Shown here: positions 14,896-22,714 of the stretch, piece by piece
Layout of the letters: the number at the start of each line of letters is the position of its first letter
How positions within the stretch are numbered: position 1 is the first letter of the stretch
Origin: Candidatus Electronema sp.
Lineage (GTDB): Bacteria; Desulfobacterota; Desulfobulbia; Desulfobulbales; Desulfobulbaceae
DNA: 51,179 nucleotides
Direction of reading: 5' to 3'
NCBI GenBank assembly: GCA_026645415.1
Contig: JAPEVH010000018.1
Span: forward strand, 1 to 51,179
Made by a program: the position numbers and the translations under genes
The notes under the pieces: model-generated
The model's database searches: none
Told to the model about the DNA's origin: nothing
What the model saw: only the letters and a program-made list of their open reading frames with translations

Positions 14896-16242
14896 TCATC
14901 GGCCAGAGCCTGCCGCTTCGCTGCACAACTGGACTACCGCCTGAGAGCACTCTTCCACAGCCCTGCGGTCTTCGGCTTCAGGCAACCCCTTAGCAGCCCC
15001 TCGGTCGATCATCCTAGCGTGTCGCAACAGCGCAGCACGGTACTCAGGCCGATGTACGGAACCAGCAACCACGGCAATAGTTTCAAGCAGACGGATTGTC
15101 ACCGCAACGCTGGAACCGCCGTATTGCCGGATCTGATTGAACGCTGCATCCGTGATATCCGAGAACGTGAACACAGGCGTAATTATCCGAAGATGCTCCT
15201 CAGTGTCATGGCGATAAGGCGACGGCATGTCTCGTTGCGCCAAGCGACACAGTGCCGACCCCAAGTGGTCTACACAGGTCATCGCCGTGAACGGATCATT
15301 CACTCCGGGAGAGAGGGCGCGTATCGCAATTTCGACAAGCTGGTTGACCTCGAACTCAAAATCCTGCCCGGACCTTCGTTGGTTACCCAAGGCGAACGCT
15401 GCATTGACAAGCGCGACAAGCTGATCGGTTACCTTGTTCCCTGGCCAGACCAGCACCAGCGGGAGGGTGGCAACGACATAGTGGCCGGGTCGTCGCTCCA
15501 GTCGAATAACGACATCCTCTTGTGTGGCCAACGCCATCAACGCCTCCCCATCGACAAACTGGAGATAACCGTCCTTGGCAGATCCAATCGGACGAGCTTC
15601 CTTCTCAAACGTGTCGAGGAAGCCTGCGTCGGGTGGCTCCGTCGGAATCTGTGGTGCTCCCTGTCCGATATTTTCCGGGAACAGGTGCTCTATTCCCTCA
15701 ATCAACTCCGTTCCGACCCGCGCCACGATCTCGTTGGCCTGGATAGAAACAGACACGTGATGGATGAAGTAGATCAACACCCCCACACTCACCACCGCGA
15801 GCAGTACGCCGAGGCTGACAGACAGGTGGGGGACGAAGGCGATCTCGTCAGCGCGGCGGATGGTGCGCAGGACGAGCAGGCAGTACAGGAAGGTGGCGAC
15901 GAATGTGCCAAGTACCGTTTGGGTCGTGGTGTCGCGCATGAAATTGCGGAGCAGACGGGGACCGAGCTGTGACGAGGTAAGCGACAGAGCGACCAGCGTC
16001 ATCGAAAAAACCACCCCGGCGATAGTGATCATTGATCCGGCGATGGTCGCCAGCAAGGCACTCGCTCCCTCTGCTCCGCCGGTGAAATTCCAACCCCAGT
16101 GAAGCGTCAACCAGTCTGTCACCGGCTCATCCAAGGCGACGGTTGCGAAGGCCAGCACCATCGCCCCACCGGCCATGACTGTCGGGAGAAACCAGAAACT
16201 GGAACGAACGCGATCCCATATTTTGAAAACCTGTACTCTCAT
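14896..16242 (-). CDS. DUF2254 family membrane protein
   Basis: I prefer the start MRVQVFKIWDRVRSSFWFLP at 16242; an in-frame start at 16278 adds 12 residues. The protein has about four N-terminal membrane segments (FLPTVMAGGAMVLAFATVAL, the region around ATIAGSMITIAGVVFSMTLV, VLGTFVATFLYCLLVL and LGVLLAVVSVGVLIYFIHHV). A soluble domain of about 280 residues follows, including SPGVNDPFTAMTCVDHL, typical of DUF2254. The function of the family is unknown. The gene is GC-rich compared with the AT-rich CRISPR-associated genes next to it. It is flanked on both sides by copies of a short palindrome, so it may have arrived as a unit. Confidence 0.85.
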   Translation of the reverse strand: MRVQVFKIWDRVRSSFWFLPTVMAGGAMVLAFATVALDEPVTDWLTLHWGWNFTGGAEGASALLATIAGSMITIAGVVFSMTLVALSLTSSQLGPRLLRNFMRDTTTQTVLGTFVATFLYCLLVLRTIRRADEIAFVPHLSVSLGVLLAVVSVGVLIYFIHHVSVSIQANEIVARVGTELIEGIEHLFPENIGQGAPQIPTEPPDAGFLDTFEKEARPIGSAKDGYLQFVDGEALMALATQEDVVIRLERRPGHYVVATLPLVLVWPGNKVTDQLVALVNAAFALGNQRRSGQDFEFEVNQLVEIAIRALSPGVNDPFTAMTCVDHLGSALCRLAQRDMPSPYRHDTEEHLRIITPVFTFSDITDAAFNQIRQYGGSSVAVTIRLLETIAVVAGSVHRPEYRAALLRHARMIDRGAAKGLPEAEDRRAVEECSQAVVQLCSEAAGSGR

Positions 16243-16291
16243 GATGCCACCATTCCATTCATTCGCAAGGCCAAACAAGGTATTATACAGT

Positions 16292-16322
16292 TCTGCCTAT
16301 CCTGTAAAGACAGAAAGATTGC
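16292..16322. repeat. Shortened palindrome, copy B
   Basis: TCTGCCTATCCTGTAA followed by AGACAGAAAGATTGC matches copy A at 14845-14884 in the same orientation, except for one or two substitutions and a missing stretch of about 12 bases in the centre. The two copies flank the DUF2254 gene as direct repeats. Confidence 0.7.
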
Positions 16323-16410
16323 TTGGCCACTTTAAGATGCGCATCTACCTTTGTCAACAGGGAAACAGGCGCAGTACGATGGCAGACTGAAGCACTGTTT
16401 GGTTTCTGTT

Positions 16411-17490
16411 TCAATAGGGCGGGAAAAGCCGTCTGAAGCCGTGAAAGAGTACAACCAAGAGGAACAGGCAATTCCTCAGAAGCAATGCAGGCCAACAATA
16501 CGGAACAGAATGCCCATTCTTCTGCAAGAGAGAAGCATTCGTGAGTTCCTCTGCCACACGAATGCACACCTTTATTCCACGAGGCCAGTCAATCACCCCA
16601 TCAACCCACTCCGCAGGGATTGCCTGCAAGCCCACTGTTGCGCCTGCAAGCGCACCAATGATTGCCCCGGTGGAATCAGCATCACCACCGCATTCCAAGA
16701 CGGATTCAACAGATCGTTGAAAATCTCCGTGATTGACAAACCAAGAATACACAACCACTGGAACCGTCTGAAAGACATAGCCTGTCACATAATCTCTGCG
16801 GCAAAGCGACAGGGCAAAATCAGCAACTGACAGGTTACGCTTAAGCGACTCTGCAATCTTGGCAACAATGGCTGTCCATTCATCACATTTGAGGTTTGCC
16901 TTGTTGAGAAGTTGCAGGAACACGTCTACGTCTGGTCGGGTGAGAGAAGATTCGGCACTCACAGCATACGCTGCCAGAAAAGCCACGGCCCGTGCTCCGA
17001 TCTCAGCCCGCTGGTCTGTGTGAGTGAACCGTGAGCTTGCCCGCACAAACGCAGGTATCCGGTCTGGCTCGGCGTGGAAGAATGCGCCAATAGGAGCAGA
17101 ACGCATGGCTGGGCCGTTGCCTGCGGAGAACACGCCTGAGCGAGCTGGAGGAAATCCAAGCCAAGAACGCAGGATTGCTCGTAAGGTTGCGAAACCAATA
17201 CCAGCAGGGACTGACAGAAGCCACCAACGCAAGGCCCAAGCCAAGCTGCGTTCAAAGTCTTCAACAGACCGCCCGTGTCGGATCAAACTCTGAGCAACGA
17301 AGATCGAATGCTCTGTGTCATCACTGATCATCCCTTTGCCAAATACGAAACAATGTCGATTCGGTTGGCCAAACAGCTTCTCTGCGCGTCTGCCAGTAAG
17401 CCCTTCACGGGGCAAGCCAAGGGCATCGCCAACAGCAGTCCCTACGAGAAGCCCTTGAAAACGATCAATAACTATTGCCTTGTTGAGCAT
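16411..17490 (-). CDS. ADP-ribosylglycohydrolase family protein (DraG/MacroD-unrelated fold)
   Basis: The 359-residue protein carries the family hallmarks: GTAVGDALGLP (residues 17-27), SDDTEHS with the metal-binding Asp pair (about 56-62), AGNGPAMRSAPIG, THTDQRA, and the C-terminal CGGDADSTGAIIGALAGA with further metal ligands. It should remove ADP-ribose from a protein side chain or hydrolyse a related ADP-ribosyl compound in the cytoplasm, using two divalent metals. Its target is unknown; no ADP-ribosyltransferase is in the window. Length is slightly above typical DraG, with a divergent tail after about residue 310. Confidence 0.92.
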   Translation of the reverse strand: MLNKAIVIDRFQGLLVGTAVGDALGLPREGLTGRRAEKLFGQPNRHCFVFGKGMISDDTEHSIFVAQSLIRHGRSVEDFERSLAWALRWWLLSVPAGIGFATLRAILRSWLGFPPARSGVFSAGNGPAMRSAPIGAFFHAEPDRIPAFVRASSRFTHTDQRAEIGARAVAFLAAYAVSAESSLTRPDVDVFLQLLNKANLKCDEWTAIVAKIAESLKRNLSVADFALSLCRRDYVTGYVFQTVPVVVYSWFVNHGDFQRSVESVLECGGDADSTGAIIGALAGATVGLQAIPAEWVDGVIDWPRGIKVCIRVAEELTNASLLQKNGHSVPYCWPALLLRNCLFLLVVLFHGFRRLFPPY

Positions 17491-17651
17491 GGAGAGCGAA
17501 TTGTTTTAGTGAGGTCTTTTCTTCTTATGCTGCCAAGGACTTGCCATACTGTTCTCCTCTTGGCATTTAACATGCTGATGCGATGAAACAAAACACCTGA
17601 TCAGCCAGCATACGGAGCACGGCTACGTTTGTCAAGAATAGAGGCGGTAAG

Positions 17652-17784
17652 GTGGAACGTACGTTGGAAAACATCTCAAACGAGTGTTCGAGAAAAAGTC
17701 AAACGTATGTTCGAGGAATGCTCAAACACTCGTTCGAGATATGCTGGAACGTAGGATCGAGTTTTTCTCAAACAAGCGTTCGAG
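17652..17784. repeat. Palindrome array 1: six 18-bp units at 23-bp period
   Basis: The only content I see in the 345-bp gap 17491-17835. Units start at 17652, 17675, 17698, 17721, 17744 and 17767, each 23 bp apart. The consensus is CTCAAACNNNNGTTCGAG, an imperfect palindrome, and 5-bp spacers vary (AAAAA, GAATG, ATATG, TTTTT). The first unit is degenerate. Units 2 and 4 are near reverse complements of each other, with centres GAGT and ACTC. It lies between two minus-strand genes. It matches the design, but not the sequence, of the array at 38008-38140. Confidence 0.9.
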
Positions 17785-17835
17785 AGGAGGGCGCACGGTT
17801 TAAGGACATGGAGCAGAATGAAAATCGATGATGCG

Positions 17836-18414
17836 TCATGAATGCCTATGCTTCACCCATGTCTCCATCTTTTCCCAACTGCGGTCAATTGCGTATTCCT
17901 CAATGATTGGCAGGGAAATGTGCCCATACCAAATGGAAATCTGCTCTTCCGCATCTTCCTCGTCAACACCTTTCAGAGCCGCTAAATAGAGCGCGGCGAC
18001 CAAGCCAGTGCGGTCAGCACCTGATCTGCAATGAATCAGCAGCGGCTTTTGCGCCTGCTTGAGGACAGTGATGAGCTGCGCCGCCTGCGCCAACGTCAGT
18101 CCGCTGCTCGCCGACATGCTGAAGTCAATATGCGTGATGCCGAGCTGCCGGGCCATTGCTAGTTCTGTGTCGTACCATGCCGCGCCGGAGTTGTCTCCGC
18201 GCAGGTTGATAATGGTCTTGATGTTATATTGCTGAGAGTAGTCAATAAGCTGCGTGGTGGTGAGCTGGGCTGAACGATACAGCTCACCGGGCAGAATCTC
18301 ATGGAAATTACCATCCAGACGTATTGTTCCCGCATATATGACAAGCGCGATAAACAGGGCAAAGCCCGCCCTGACTGCCATGCGCTTGCTCTTCCACTTT
18401 AAGATGTCTTTCAT
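17836..18414 (-). CDS. Membrane-anchored tyrosine/dual-specificity phosphatase-like protein
   Basis: The ATG at 18414 has GGAGG a few bases upstream; an alternative start at 18426 lacks it. The 192-residue product has a basic N-terminus and one membrane segment (AGFALFIALVIYAGTI, about residues 16-31). A phosphatase domain follows, with FHEILPGELYRSAQ, the general acid region around DFSMSAS and the P-loop HCRSGADRTG (CX5R). Such proteins remove phosphate from tyrosine, from other residues or from phosphoinositide-like compounds. The catalytic domain probably faces the periplasm, assuming a signal-anchor orientation. The gene is probably cotranscribed with nothing: feoA upstream ends 43 bases before it. 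Confidence 0.85.
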   Translation of the reverse strand: MKDILKWKSKRMAVRAGFALFIALVIYAGTIRLDGNFHEILPGELYRSAQLTTTQLIDYSQQYNIKTIINLRGDNSGAAWYDTELAMARQLGITHIDFSMSASSGLTLAQAAQLITVLKQAQKPLLIHCRSGADRTGLVAALYLAALKGVDEEDAEEQISIWYGHISLPIIEEYAIDRSWEKMETWVKHRHS

Positions 18415-18456
18415 CAACGCCTCCATGCACGTATGATTGAACCCAATAAGATGCTG

Positions 18457-18708
18457 TTATGGCACAGGCGACGTATCTGCCACCTTTACTGTTATATAAT
18501 CAGCCTCCCGGTTGCGCAACGTAAGCGTACCACCCATGACCCGTAACGCTACTGGGTCATTGAGTGGCGCACGCTGTTTAATCGTAACTTCGCTGCCAGG
18601 CACTAAGCCCATTTCCCGAATGCGGCGGCCTAACTCACCACCCACCCGCACAGCAGTAATGACACCGCTTTGATTGATCGCCATTTGACGTAGATTAATT
18701 TCAGGCAT
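18457..18708 (-). CDS. feoA: FeoA-family protein
   Basis: This 83-residue SH3-like protein contains VGGELGRRIREMGLVPGSEVTIKQRAPLNDPVALRVMGGTLTLR in split form typical of FeoA: an EMGLVPG turn and a hydrophobic strand ending in LRNREADYI. FeoA proteins assist the FeoB ferrous-iron transporter at the membrane, or act as small SH3 adaptors. No feoB is adjacent on either side, so this is a stand-alone copy. It reads away from the leuA promoter region. Confidence 0.85.
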   Translation of the reverse strand: MPEINLRQMAINQSGVITAVRVGGELGRRIREMGLVPGSEVTIKQRAPLNDPVALRVMGGTLTLRNREADYITVKVADTSPVP

Positions 18709-18803
18709 TTTATAAGTAAATGTGAAAAAAGTTTGTCGCTGTATGAAGCAGCCCTATCATAGCCAGCAGGAGCTGTTTGTCAATCAGTTCCAAGAAATTT
18801 TGC

Positions 18804-18831
18804 TTGACAAATGCGTCCTCCGTTTTAAGAT
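18804..18831 (+). promoter_or_regulatory. Probable sigma-70 promoter of the leu leader
   Basis: TTGACA (18804-18809) is a perfect -35 box, separated by 16 bases from TAAGAT (18826-18831). Transcription would start about 45 bases before the leader-peptide ATG at 18886. Confidence 0.65.
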
Positions 18832-18885
18832 GTAGTCTTGCATGAAGGCATTCTCTTGATAAAAAGATACTTGATACAAGAACAC

Positions 18886-18972
18886 ATGATCCCTGTGAGC
18901 ACCCTTCTCCTTGCTGCACTACTTCCCCGACTGCTTTACGCTGCCGGGGCTGAAGGGGATATTTTGTTCTGA
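18886..18972 (+). CDS. leuL: Leucine leader peptide of the leuA attenuator
   Basis: A 28-residue frame (ATG 18886, TGA 18970-18972) reads MIPVSTLLLAALLPRLLYAA then GAEGDILF. Eight of its 28 codons are leucine (CTT, CTC, CTT, CTA, CTT, CTG, CTT, TTG), seven of them clustered at 18904-18938. It lies directly upstream of alternative hairpins and a strong terminator in front of leuA. Stalling of a ribosome at the leucine codons when charged tRNA-Leu is scarce would favour read-through into leuA. No good Shine-Dalgarno is visible, which is common for genes in this window. Confidence 0.85.
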   Translation: MIPVSTLLLAALLPRLLYAAGAEGDILF

Positions 18973-19034
18973 TAGGACAGCGAACAAAAGCAATCCGGCA
19001 GCCACGGTTCAGTAGATGAACCGTGGCTTTTTTT
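18925..19034 (+). promoter_or_regulatory. Transcription attenuator controlling leuA
   Basis: Three overlapping structures are visible. A protector stem: CCCCG (18925-18929) with CGGGG (18945-18949). An antiterminator: GCTGCCGG (18940-18947) with CCGGCAGC (18995-19002). A terminator: AGCCACGGTTCA (19000-19011) with TGAACCGTGGCT (19017-19028), then a T-run to 19034. The antiterminator shares 19000-19002 with the terminator stem and 18945-18947 with the protector, so the structures compete, as in classical amino-acid attenuators. Confidence 0.85.
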
Positions 19035-19066
19035 ATTATCGCACCATTCATTTTTTGAGGAACGCA

Positions 19067-20764
19067 ATGCAGGCTGAAAAATTACGCAAGTACCGTCCCT
19101 GCCCTGTTGTCCTGCTGCCTGATCGTACGTGGCCGGATAAGTGTATTCGTACCGCGCCGGTCTGGTGTTCGGTCGATCTACGGGATGGTAATCAGGCTTT
19201 ACGGCAACCAATGAACATCACCCAAAAGCTGGAGATGTTTGAGCTGCTAGTAAAGATAGGCTTTAAAGAAATTGAGGTTGGCTTTCCAGCAGCTTCTCAA
19301 GTGGAATATGACTTCCTCCGTCTCCTGATTGAGGAGGGGCGCATCCCTGATGACGTAACCATCCAAGTGCTGACCCAAGCCCGTGAACCACTGATTCGCA
19401 AGAGTTTTGAGTCGTTACGCGGAGCAAAAAAGGCTGTTGTCCATCTGTACAATTCTACCTCAACCTTGCAGCGCGAGGTAGTCTTCAGGATGAGCCAAAA
19501 GGAGATCATTGCCCTTGCTGTGCAAGGAGCAGAGGTCATTCGGGAAGAGGCTGCCCGGTTTGCGGGTGATGTTCGTTACGAATATTCACCAGAGAGCTTC
19601 ACTGGCACTGAGCTGGACTTTGCCTTAGAGATTTGCGAAGCAGTGATGGCGGTGTGGCAACCAAGTCCAGAACGACCCGTGATTCTCAATCTGCCAGCAA
19701 CCGTGGAGATGTCCACACCGAACATCTATGCTGACCGAATTGAATGGTTTATCCGCAACCTGAAGCAGCGCGACTGTGCCCTGATCAGTCTCCACGCCCA
19801 CAATGACCGGGGCTGTGCTGTGGCCGCTACGGAGTTGGCCCTGATGGCTGGTGCTGATCGGGTTGAAGGGACGCTGTTTGGCAATGGCGAGCGCACCGGT
19901 AATGTTGATATTCTCACTGTGGCCCTGAATTTGTTCAGCCAAGGTGTTGATCCGCAGTTGGATTTCTCTGACATCAACAAGGTGGCTGAGGTCTATAAAC
20001 GTTGCACCAATCTGCCGGTGCATCCGCGTCATCCCTATGTTGGTGAGCTGGTTTACACGGCCTTTTCTGGCTCGCATCAGGACGCAATTAGCAAAGGGAT
20101 GGAGGCGGTTACAGATGCGGCTGGCATCTGGGCCGTGCCGTATCTGCCCATTGACCCACAAGATGTGGGCCGCACCTATGAGTCAATCATTTGCATTAAT
20201 AGCCAGTCTGGTAAAGGCGGTGCTGCCTATATCATGGATCGTGAGTTTGGCTACAAGCTGCCCAAGAAGATGCGGCCGGGCTTTGGCCGAGTAGTACAAA
20301 AGGAGACAGAACGGGTTGGGAGTGAGCTGCCTGCTCAAGCGGTTTGTGCGGTGTTTGAGCGGGAATACCTACGTCAGCAGCCGGGCGGCTTCCGCTTAAA
20401 ACAATTCAATGTCCGCAAGCGGCATATTGATGACAACGAAACTGCGTCCACCGCAGATATTGAAGCCATAGTGGAAATAGATGGCAGAGAGATTAATCTT
20501 AGGGCTTCTGGCAACGGGCCGTTAGATGCCTTCTGTGCTGCTCTCAAGAAAGATGCAGGACTGGGTTTTGACCTGACCTCCTATCATGAACATGCCTTAA
20601 CAGAAAGTTCCTCTGCCAAGGCTGTCACCTATATTGAGGTGATGGACAAACGGCCGAACGGCACTGACGAAGGCTGGTGGGGCGCAGGTGTGGACACGGA
20701 CATCATTATCTCTTCTATCAAGGCACTCCTCAGTGCTGTCAACCGAATGCAGGCAGGTCGATAA
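19067..20764 (+). CDS. leuA: 2-isopropylmalate synthase
   Basis: I chose the ATG at 19067 because GAGG lies 7 bases upstream; the longer frame from 19016 begins inside the terminator hairpin. The 565-residue enzyme condenses acetyl-CoA with 2-oxoisovalerate, the first step of leucine synthesis. It shows the DRDG-type motif as [11 protein letters not shown], the metal-site [17 protein letters not shown] and the [10 protein letters not shown] motif, plus a C-terminal regulatory domain (about 430-560) for leucine feedback. The length matches the long LeuA form. It is controlled by the upstream attenuator and followed by creA one base after its stop. Confidence 0.95.
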   Translation: MQAEKLRKYRPCPVVLLPDRTWPDKCIRTAPVWCSVDLRDGNQALRQPMNITQKLEMFELLVKIGFKEIEVGFPAASQVEYDFLRLLIEEGRIPDDVTIQVLTQAREPLIRKSFESLRGAKKAVVHLYNSTSTLQREVVFRMSQKEIIALAVQGAEVIREEAARFAGDVRYEYSPESFTGTELDFALEICEAVMAVWQPSPERPVILNLPATVEMSTPNIYADRIEWFIRNLKQRDCALISLHAHNDRGCAVAATELALMAGADRVEGTLFGNGERTGNVDILTVALNLFSQGVDPQLDFSDINKVAEVYKRCTNLPVHPRHPYVGELVYTAFSGSHQDAISKGMEAVTDAAGIWAVPYLPIDPQDVGRTYESIICINSQSGKGGAAYIMDREFGYKLPKKMRPGFGRVVQKETERVGSELPAQAVCAVFEREYLRQQPGGFRLKQFNVRKRHIDDNETASTADIEAIVEIDGREINLRASGNGPLDAFCAALKKDAGLGFDLTSYHEHALTESSSAKAVTYIEVMDKRPNGTDEGWWGAGVDTDIIISSIKALLSAVNRMQAGR

Positions 20765-20765
20765 C

Positions 20766-21251
20766 ATGAAGATCAAAATCGTTGGCACAGCTTTACTCGC
20801 TATTTGTACTGCTGCCGGAGCAGCACAAGCAGAGAAAATCGGCACTGTTAGCACCACCTTTAAGCTGCTTGGTGCAAATGACAAGATTGTGATTGAAGCC
20901 TTTGATGATCCAGATATTTCTGGTGCAACCTGCTATGTCAGTCGCGCCAAGACCGGTGGCATCAAGGGTTCAGTGGGGCTGGCGGAAGATACTTCAGATG
21001 CCTCGATTGCCTGTCGGCAAACTGGGCCGATCACTTTGCCAAAAGAGGTGATCAGTGGTAAGCAAGATGGCGAACAGGTTTTCCGCAAATCCACTTCGCT
21101 TTTGTTCAAGAAATTGCAAGTGGTGCGCTTCTATGACCAAAAGCGCAAGGTGCTCGTTTATCTGAGCTATTCAGACAAATTTATTGACGGCTCACCCAAG
21201 AATTCTATTTCTACCATTGTGGTGAGACCGTGGCAGCAGGCGGTAGAATAA
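20766..21251 (+). CDS. creA: CreA-family periplasmic protein
   Basis: The 161-residue protein has a signal peptide ([17 protein letters not shown], cleavage probably after AQA near residue 20). A CreA core follows: [39 protein letters not shown]-like [26 protein letters not shown] and [23 protein letters not shown]. CreA is a conserved periplasmic protein of unknown function. The ATG follows the leuA stop by one base, so the two are likely cotranscribed and translationally coupled. A bidirectional terminator follows. Confidence 0.9.
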   Translation: MKIKIVGTALLAICTAAGAAQAEKIGTVSTTFKLLGANDKIVIEAFDDPDISGATCYVSRAKTGGIKGSVGLAEDTSDASIACRQTGPITLPKEVISGKQDGEQVFRKSTSLLFKKLQVVRFYDQKRKVLVYLSYSDKFIDGSPKNSISTIVVRPWQQAVE

Positions 21252-21269
21252 GAGATTGAAAATAAAAAA

Positions 21270-21311
21270 GGCTTATTGATATTACTGAAAATATATCAAT
21301 AAGCCCTATAA
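21270..21311. terminator. Bidirectional terminator between creA and tRNA-Pro
   Basis: GGCTTATTGATAT pairs with ATATCAATAAGCC (21270-21305, allowing for a small inner bulge). An A-run precedes it and a T-rich stretch follows, so it can terminate creA from the left and the tRNA-Pro transcript from the right. Confidence 0.85.
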
Positions 21312-21324
21312 TTTTTCCATTTGA

Positions 21325-21401
21325 TGGTCGGGAAGAGAGGATTCGAACCTCCGGCCCCAGCGTCCCGAACGCTGTGCTCTACCAGACTGAGCCACTTCCC
21401 G
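21325..21401 (-). tRNA. tRNA-Pro (anticodon CGG)
   Basis: On the minus strand CGGGAAG pairs with CTTCCCG, followed by A and an encoded CCA. The anticodon stem CAGCG/CGCTG holds the loop TTCGGGA, giving anticodon CGG for CCG codons. The T arm contains GGTTCGAAT. The gene is 77 bases long. Confidence 0.95.
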
Positions 21402-21406
21402 ACAAA

Positions 21407-21439
21407 AAAATCTACTCCCGTCATTTAACGGGAGTTTTT
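21407..21439. terminator. Terminator after the HU gene
   Basis: ACTCCCG (21414-21420) pairs with CGGGAGT (21429-21435) around an 8-base loop. T-rich stretches lie on both sides (TTTTT on plus; a T-run four bases after the stem on minus), so it can end the minus-strand HU transcript. Confidence 0.7.
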
Positions 21440-21495
21440 ATATACTCTGCTACAATAAGATTGGCAAGAAAATTTTTGTAGCCTACTCTCAGTTT

Positions 21496-21771
21496 TCAGA
21501 CATTAACTGCCTCAGCCAGCTTGCTACCTGCCTTAAACTTGGCAGAGATTTTAGCTGGAATATCAATTGGTTCACCAGTGCGTGGATTTTTTGTCTGACG
21601 AGCAGCGCGATTCACTGCTGAAAAAGTACCAAAACCTACCAACGTTACTTTATCACCTTTAGACAACGCCTCGGTGATACTCATCAATAAGCTGTTCAGT
21701 GCTTTTTCTGCTGCTGCTTTACTGATATCAGCTGCATCCGCCATTGAGTCAACCAGTTCTTTCTTGTTCAT
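21496..21771 (-). CDS. HU-family histone-like DNA-binding protein
   Basis: The correct start is MNKKELVDSMAD at 21771, preceded by GAGGAG; the upstream extension of the frame is not protein-like. The 91-residue product has the helical dimerisation part (residues 1-40), VTLVGFGTFS and the DNA-binding arm with RQTKNPRTGEPIDIPAK, ending FKAGSKLAEAV. HU bends and compacts DNA as a dimer. The gene stands alone between larE and tRNA-Pro. A short palindrome, ACCCTTATAGGGT (21800-21812), lies in its 5' region. Confidence 0.95.
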   Translation of the reverse strand: MNKKELVDSMADAADISKAAAEKALNSLLMSITEALSKGDKVTLVGFGTFSAVNRAARQTKNPRTGEPIDIPAKISAKFKAGSKLAEAVNV

Positions 21772-21836
21772 TCGCTGCTCCTCTCTTCTTTTTTGTTTTA
21801 CCCTTATAGGGTGTCTGGCGCATCTGCTGCTCACCG

Positions 21837-21869
21837 CAAAAAAAATGCCCACATCTCTTGTGGAGGCAT
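21837..21869 (-). terminator. Terminator of the larE/DUF39 operon
   Basis: On the minus strand ATGCC and CCACA pair with TGTGG and GGCAT (21845-21869), followed by eight T residues. It lies 24 bases after the larE stop. Confidence 0.85.
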
Positions 21870-21892
21870 TAAACAGAATAAAAAAACATCTG

Positions 21893-22714
21893 TCAACGTC
21901 CATCAAGGTCAAGAAACATCTTTTTCATCCCCTGTTCCTTAAAAAGAGAACAGAGCTTATTCCGAATTTCGGAACGACAAAAATCGTCCATATCTTGTCG
22001 ACGAAGCTGAAGACAGACAACTGTTTCTTGTAGGAGTCGTGCTCGGCAGCCAGAAAAACCAAAATCCATCAATATCTGTTCCATTGCCGCCACTTGTTCG
22101 AGTCGAGCAATGGTGATCTCTAAACCTTGAGAAATCCGAGTGGCAAGACAGGAATTGGCTGGCTGCTCCCACGTGTCTAAGCCTAGCTCACGACTCAGTT
22201 CCCTGATCTCTGCCTTGCTCAGGTTACAGGTCGCCAACGGTGTTTGCACAGCCAATTCTGCTACAGCCCGCAAACCAGGCCGCTCTTCTTGGCCTCGCTG
22301 AATATCATCGGCATTGGTACCATCTAGCAGCACAGTAATGCCTTCTGCTGTCAGTACCGTTTGAAAGAGCAGATAGATACGTCGCTTACAGATATAACAC
22401 CGATCTGATTGATTACGAACAAAATCTACCCACATCAATGGTTCTAGCTCAACCAGTCGTAATCGTGCTGCTGGAATGCCATGCCGCTCCAACCATGATG
22501 CGGCTTGCTCCTGTTCTTCTTTTTTAAGGAGACAGGAACGAGCGTGAAGGGCAAGCACATTTTCTGCGCCCAACGTATCAATGGCTGCACGCAGGAGAAA
22601 GGAAGAGTCAACGCCACCAGAAAAAGCAATGCCAACTCGACCAAAGCCCCGCAGTAAGCGGCGGAGGCAGGCTATCTTCCCCCTACAGTTACTCCTGTGG
22701 CTCTGGCTTGTCAA
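21893..22714 (-). CDS. larE: LarE-like PP-loop sulfur transferase
   Basis: The frame starts with TTG at 22714, overlapping the upstream DUF39 gene by 26 bases; no nearby ATG fits. The 273-residue protein has the PP-loop FSGGVDSSFLL (about residues 33-43), RCYICKRRIY with a CxxC, DGTNADD and NSCLATRI. LarE proteins adenylate the carboxylate of the nicotinic-acid-derived NPN precursor and insert sulfur. The CxxC plus the later Cys could bind a 4Fe-4S cluster, as in LarE forms that do not sacrifice their own cysteine. No larA, larB or larC is present here. The overlap with a homocysteine-biosynthesis gene suggests a different sulfur-transfer role. The symbol marks family, not proven function. 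Confidence 0.8.
   Translation of the reverse strand: MTSQSHRSNCRGKIACLRRLLRGFGRVGIAFSGGVDSSFLLRAAIDTLGAENVLALHARSCLLKKEEQEQAASWLERHGIPAARLRLVELEPLMWVDFVRNQSDRCYICKRRIYLLFQTVLTAEGITVLLDGTNADDIQRGQEERPGLRAVAELAVQTPLATCNLSKAEIRELSRELGLDTWEQPANSCLATRISQGLEITIARLEQVAAMEQILMDFGFSGCRARLLQETVVCLQLRRQDMDDFCRSEIRNKLCSLFKEQGMKKMFLDLDGR

Noticed and set aside
14863-15972. Plus-strand 369-residue open frame
   Set aside because: It lies antisense to the DUF2254 gene and has Arg/His-rich sequence without domain features; GC-rich DNA keeps the opposite frame open.
17652-17784. CRISPR array
   Set aside because: Spacers are only 5 bp and the units are palindromes with variable centres; CRISPR spacers are about 30 bp. 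The same applies to 38008-38140.
18710-19051. Minus-strand 113-residue frame upstream of feoA
   Set aside because: It is antisense to the leu leader and attenuator, and has no recognisable domain.
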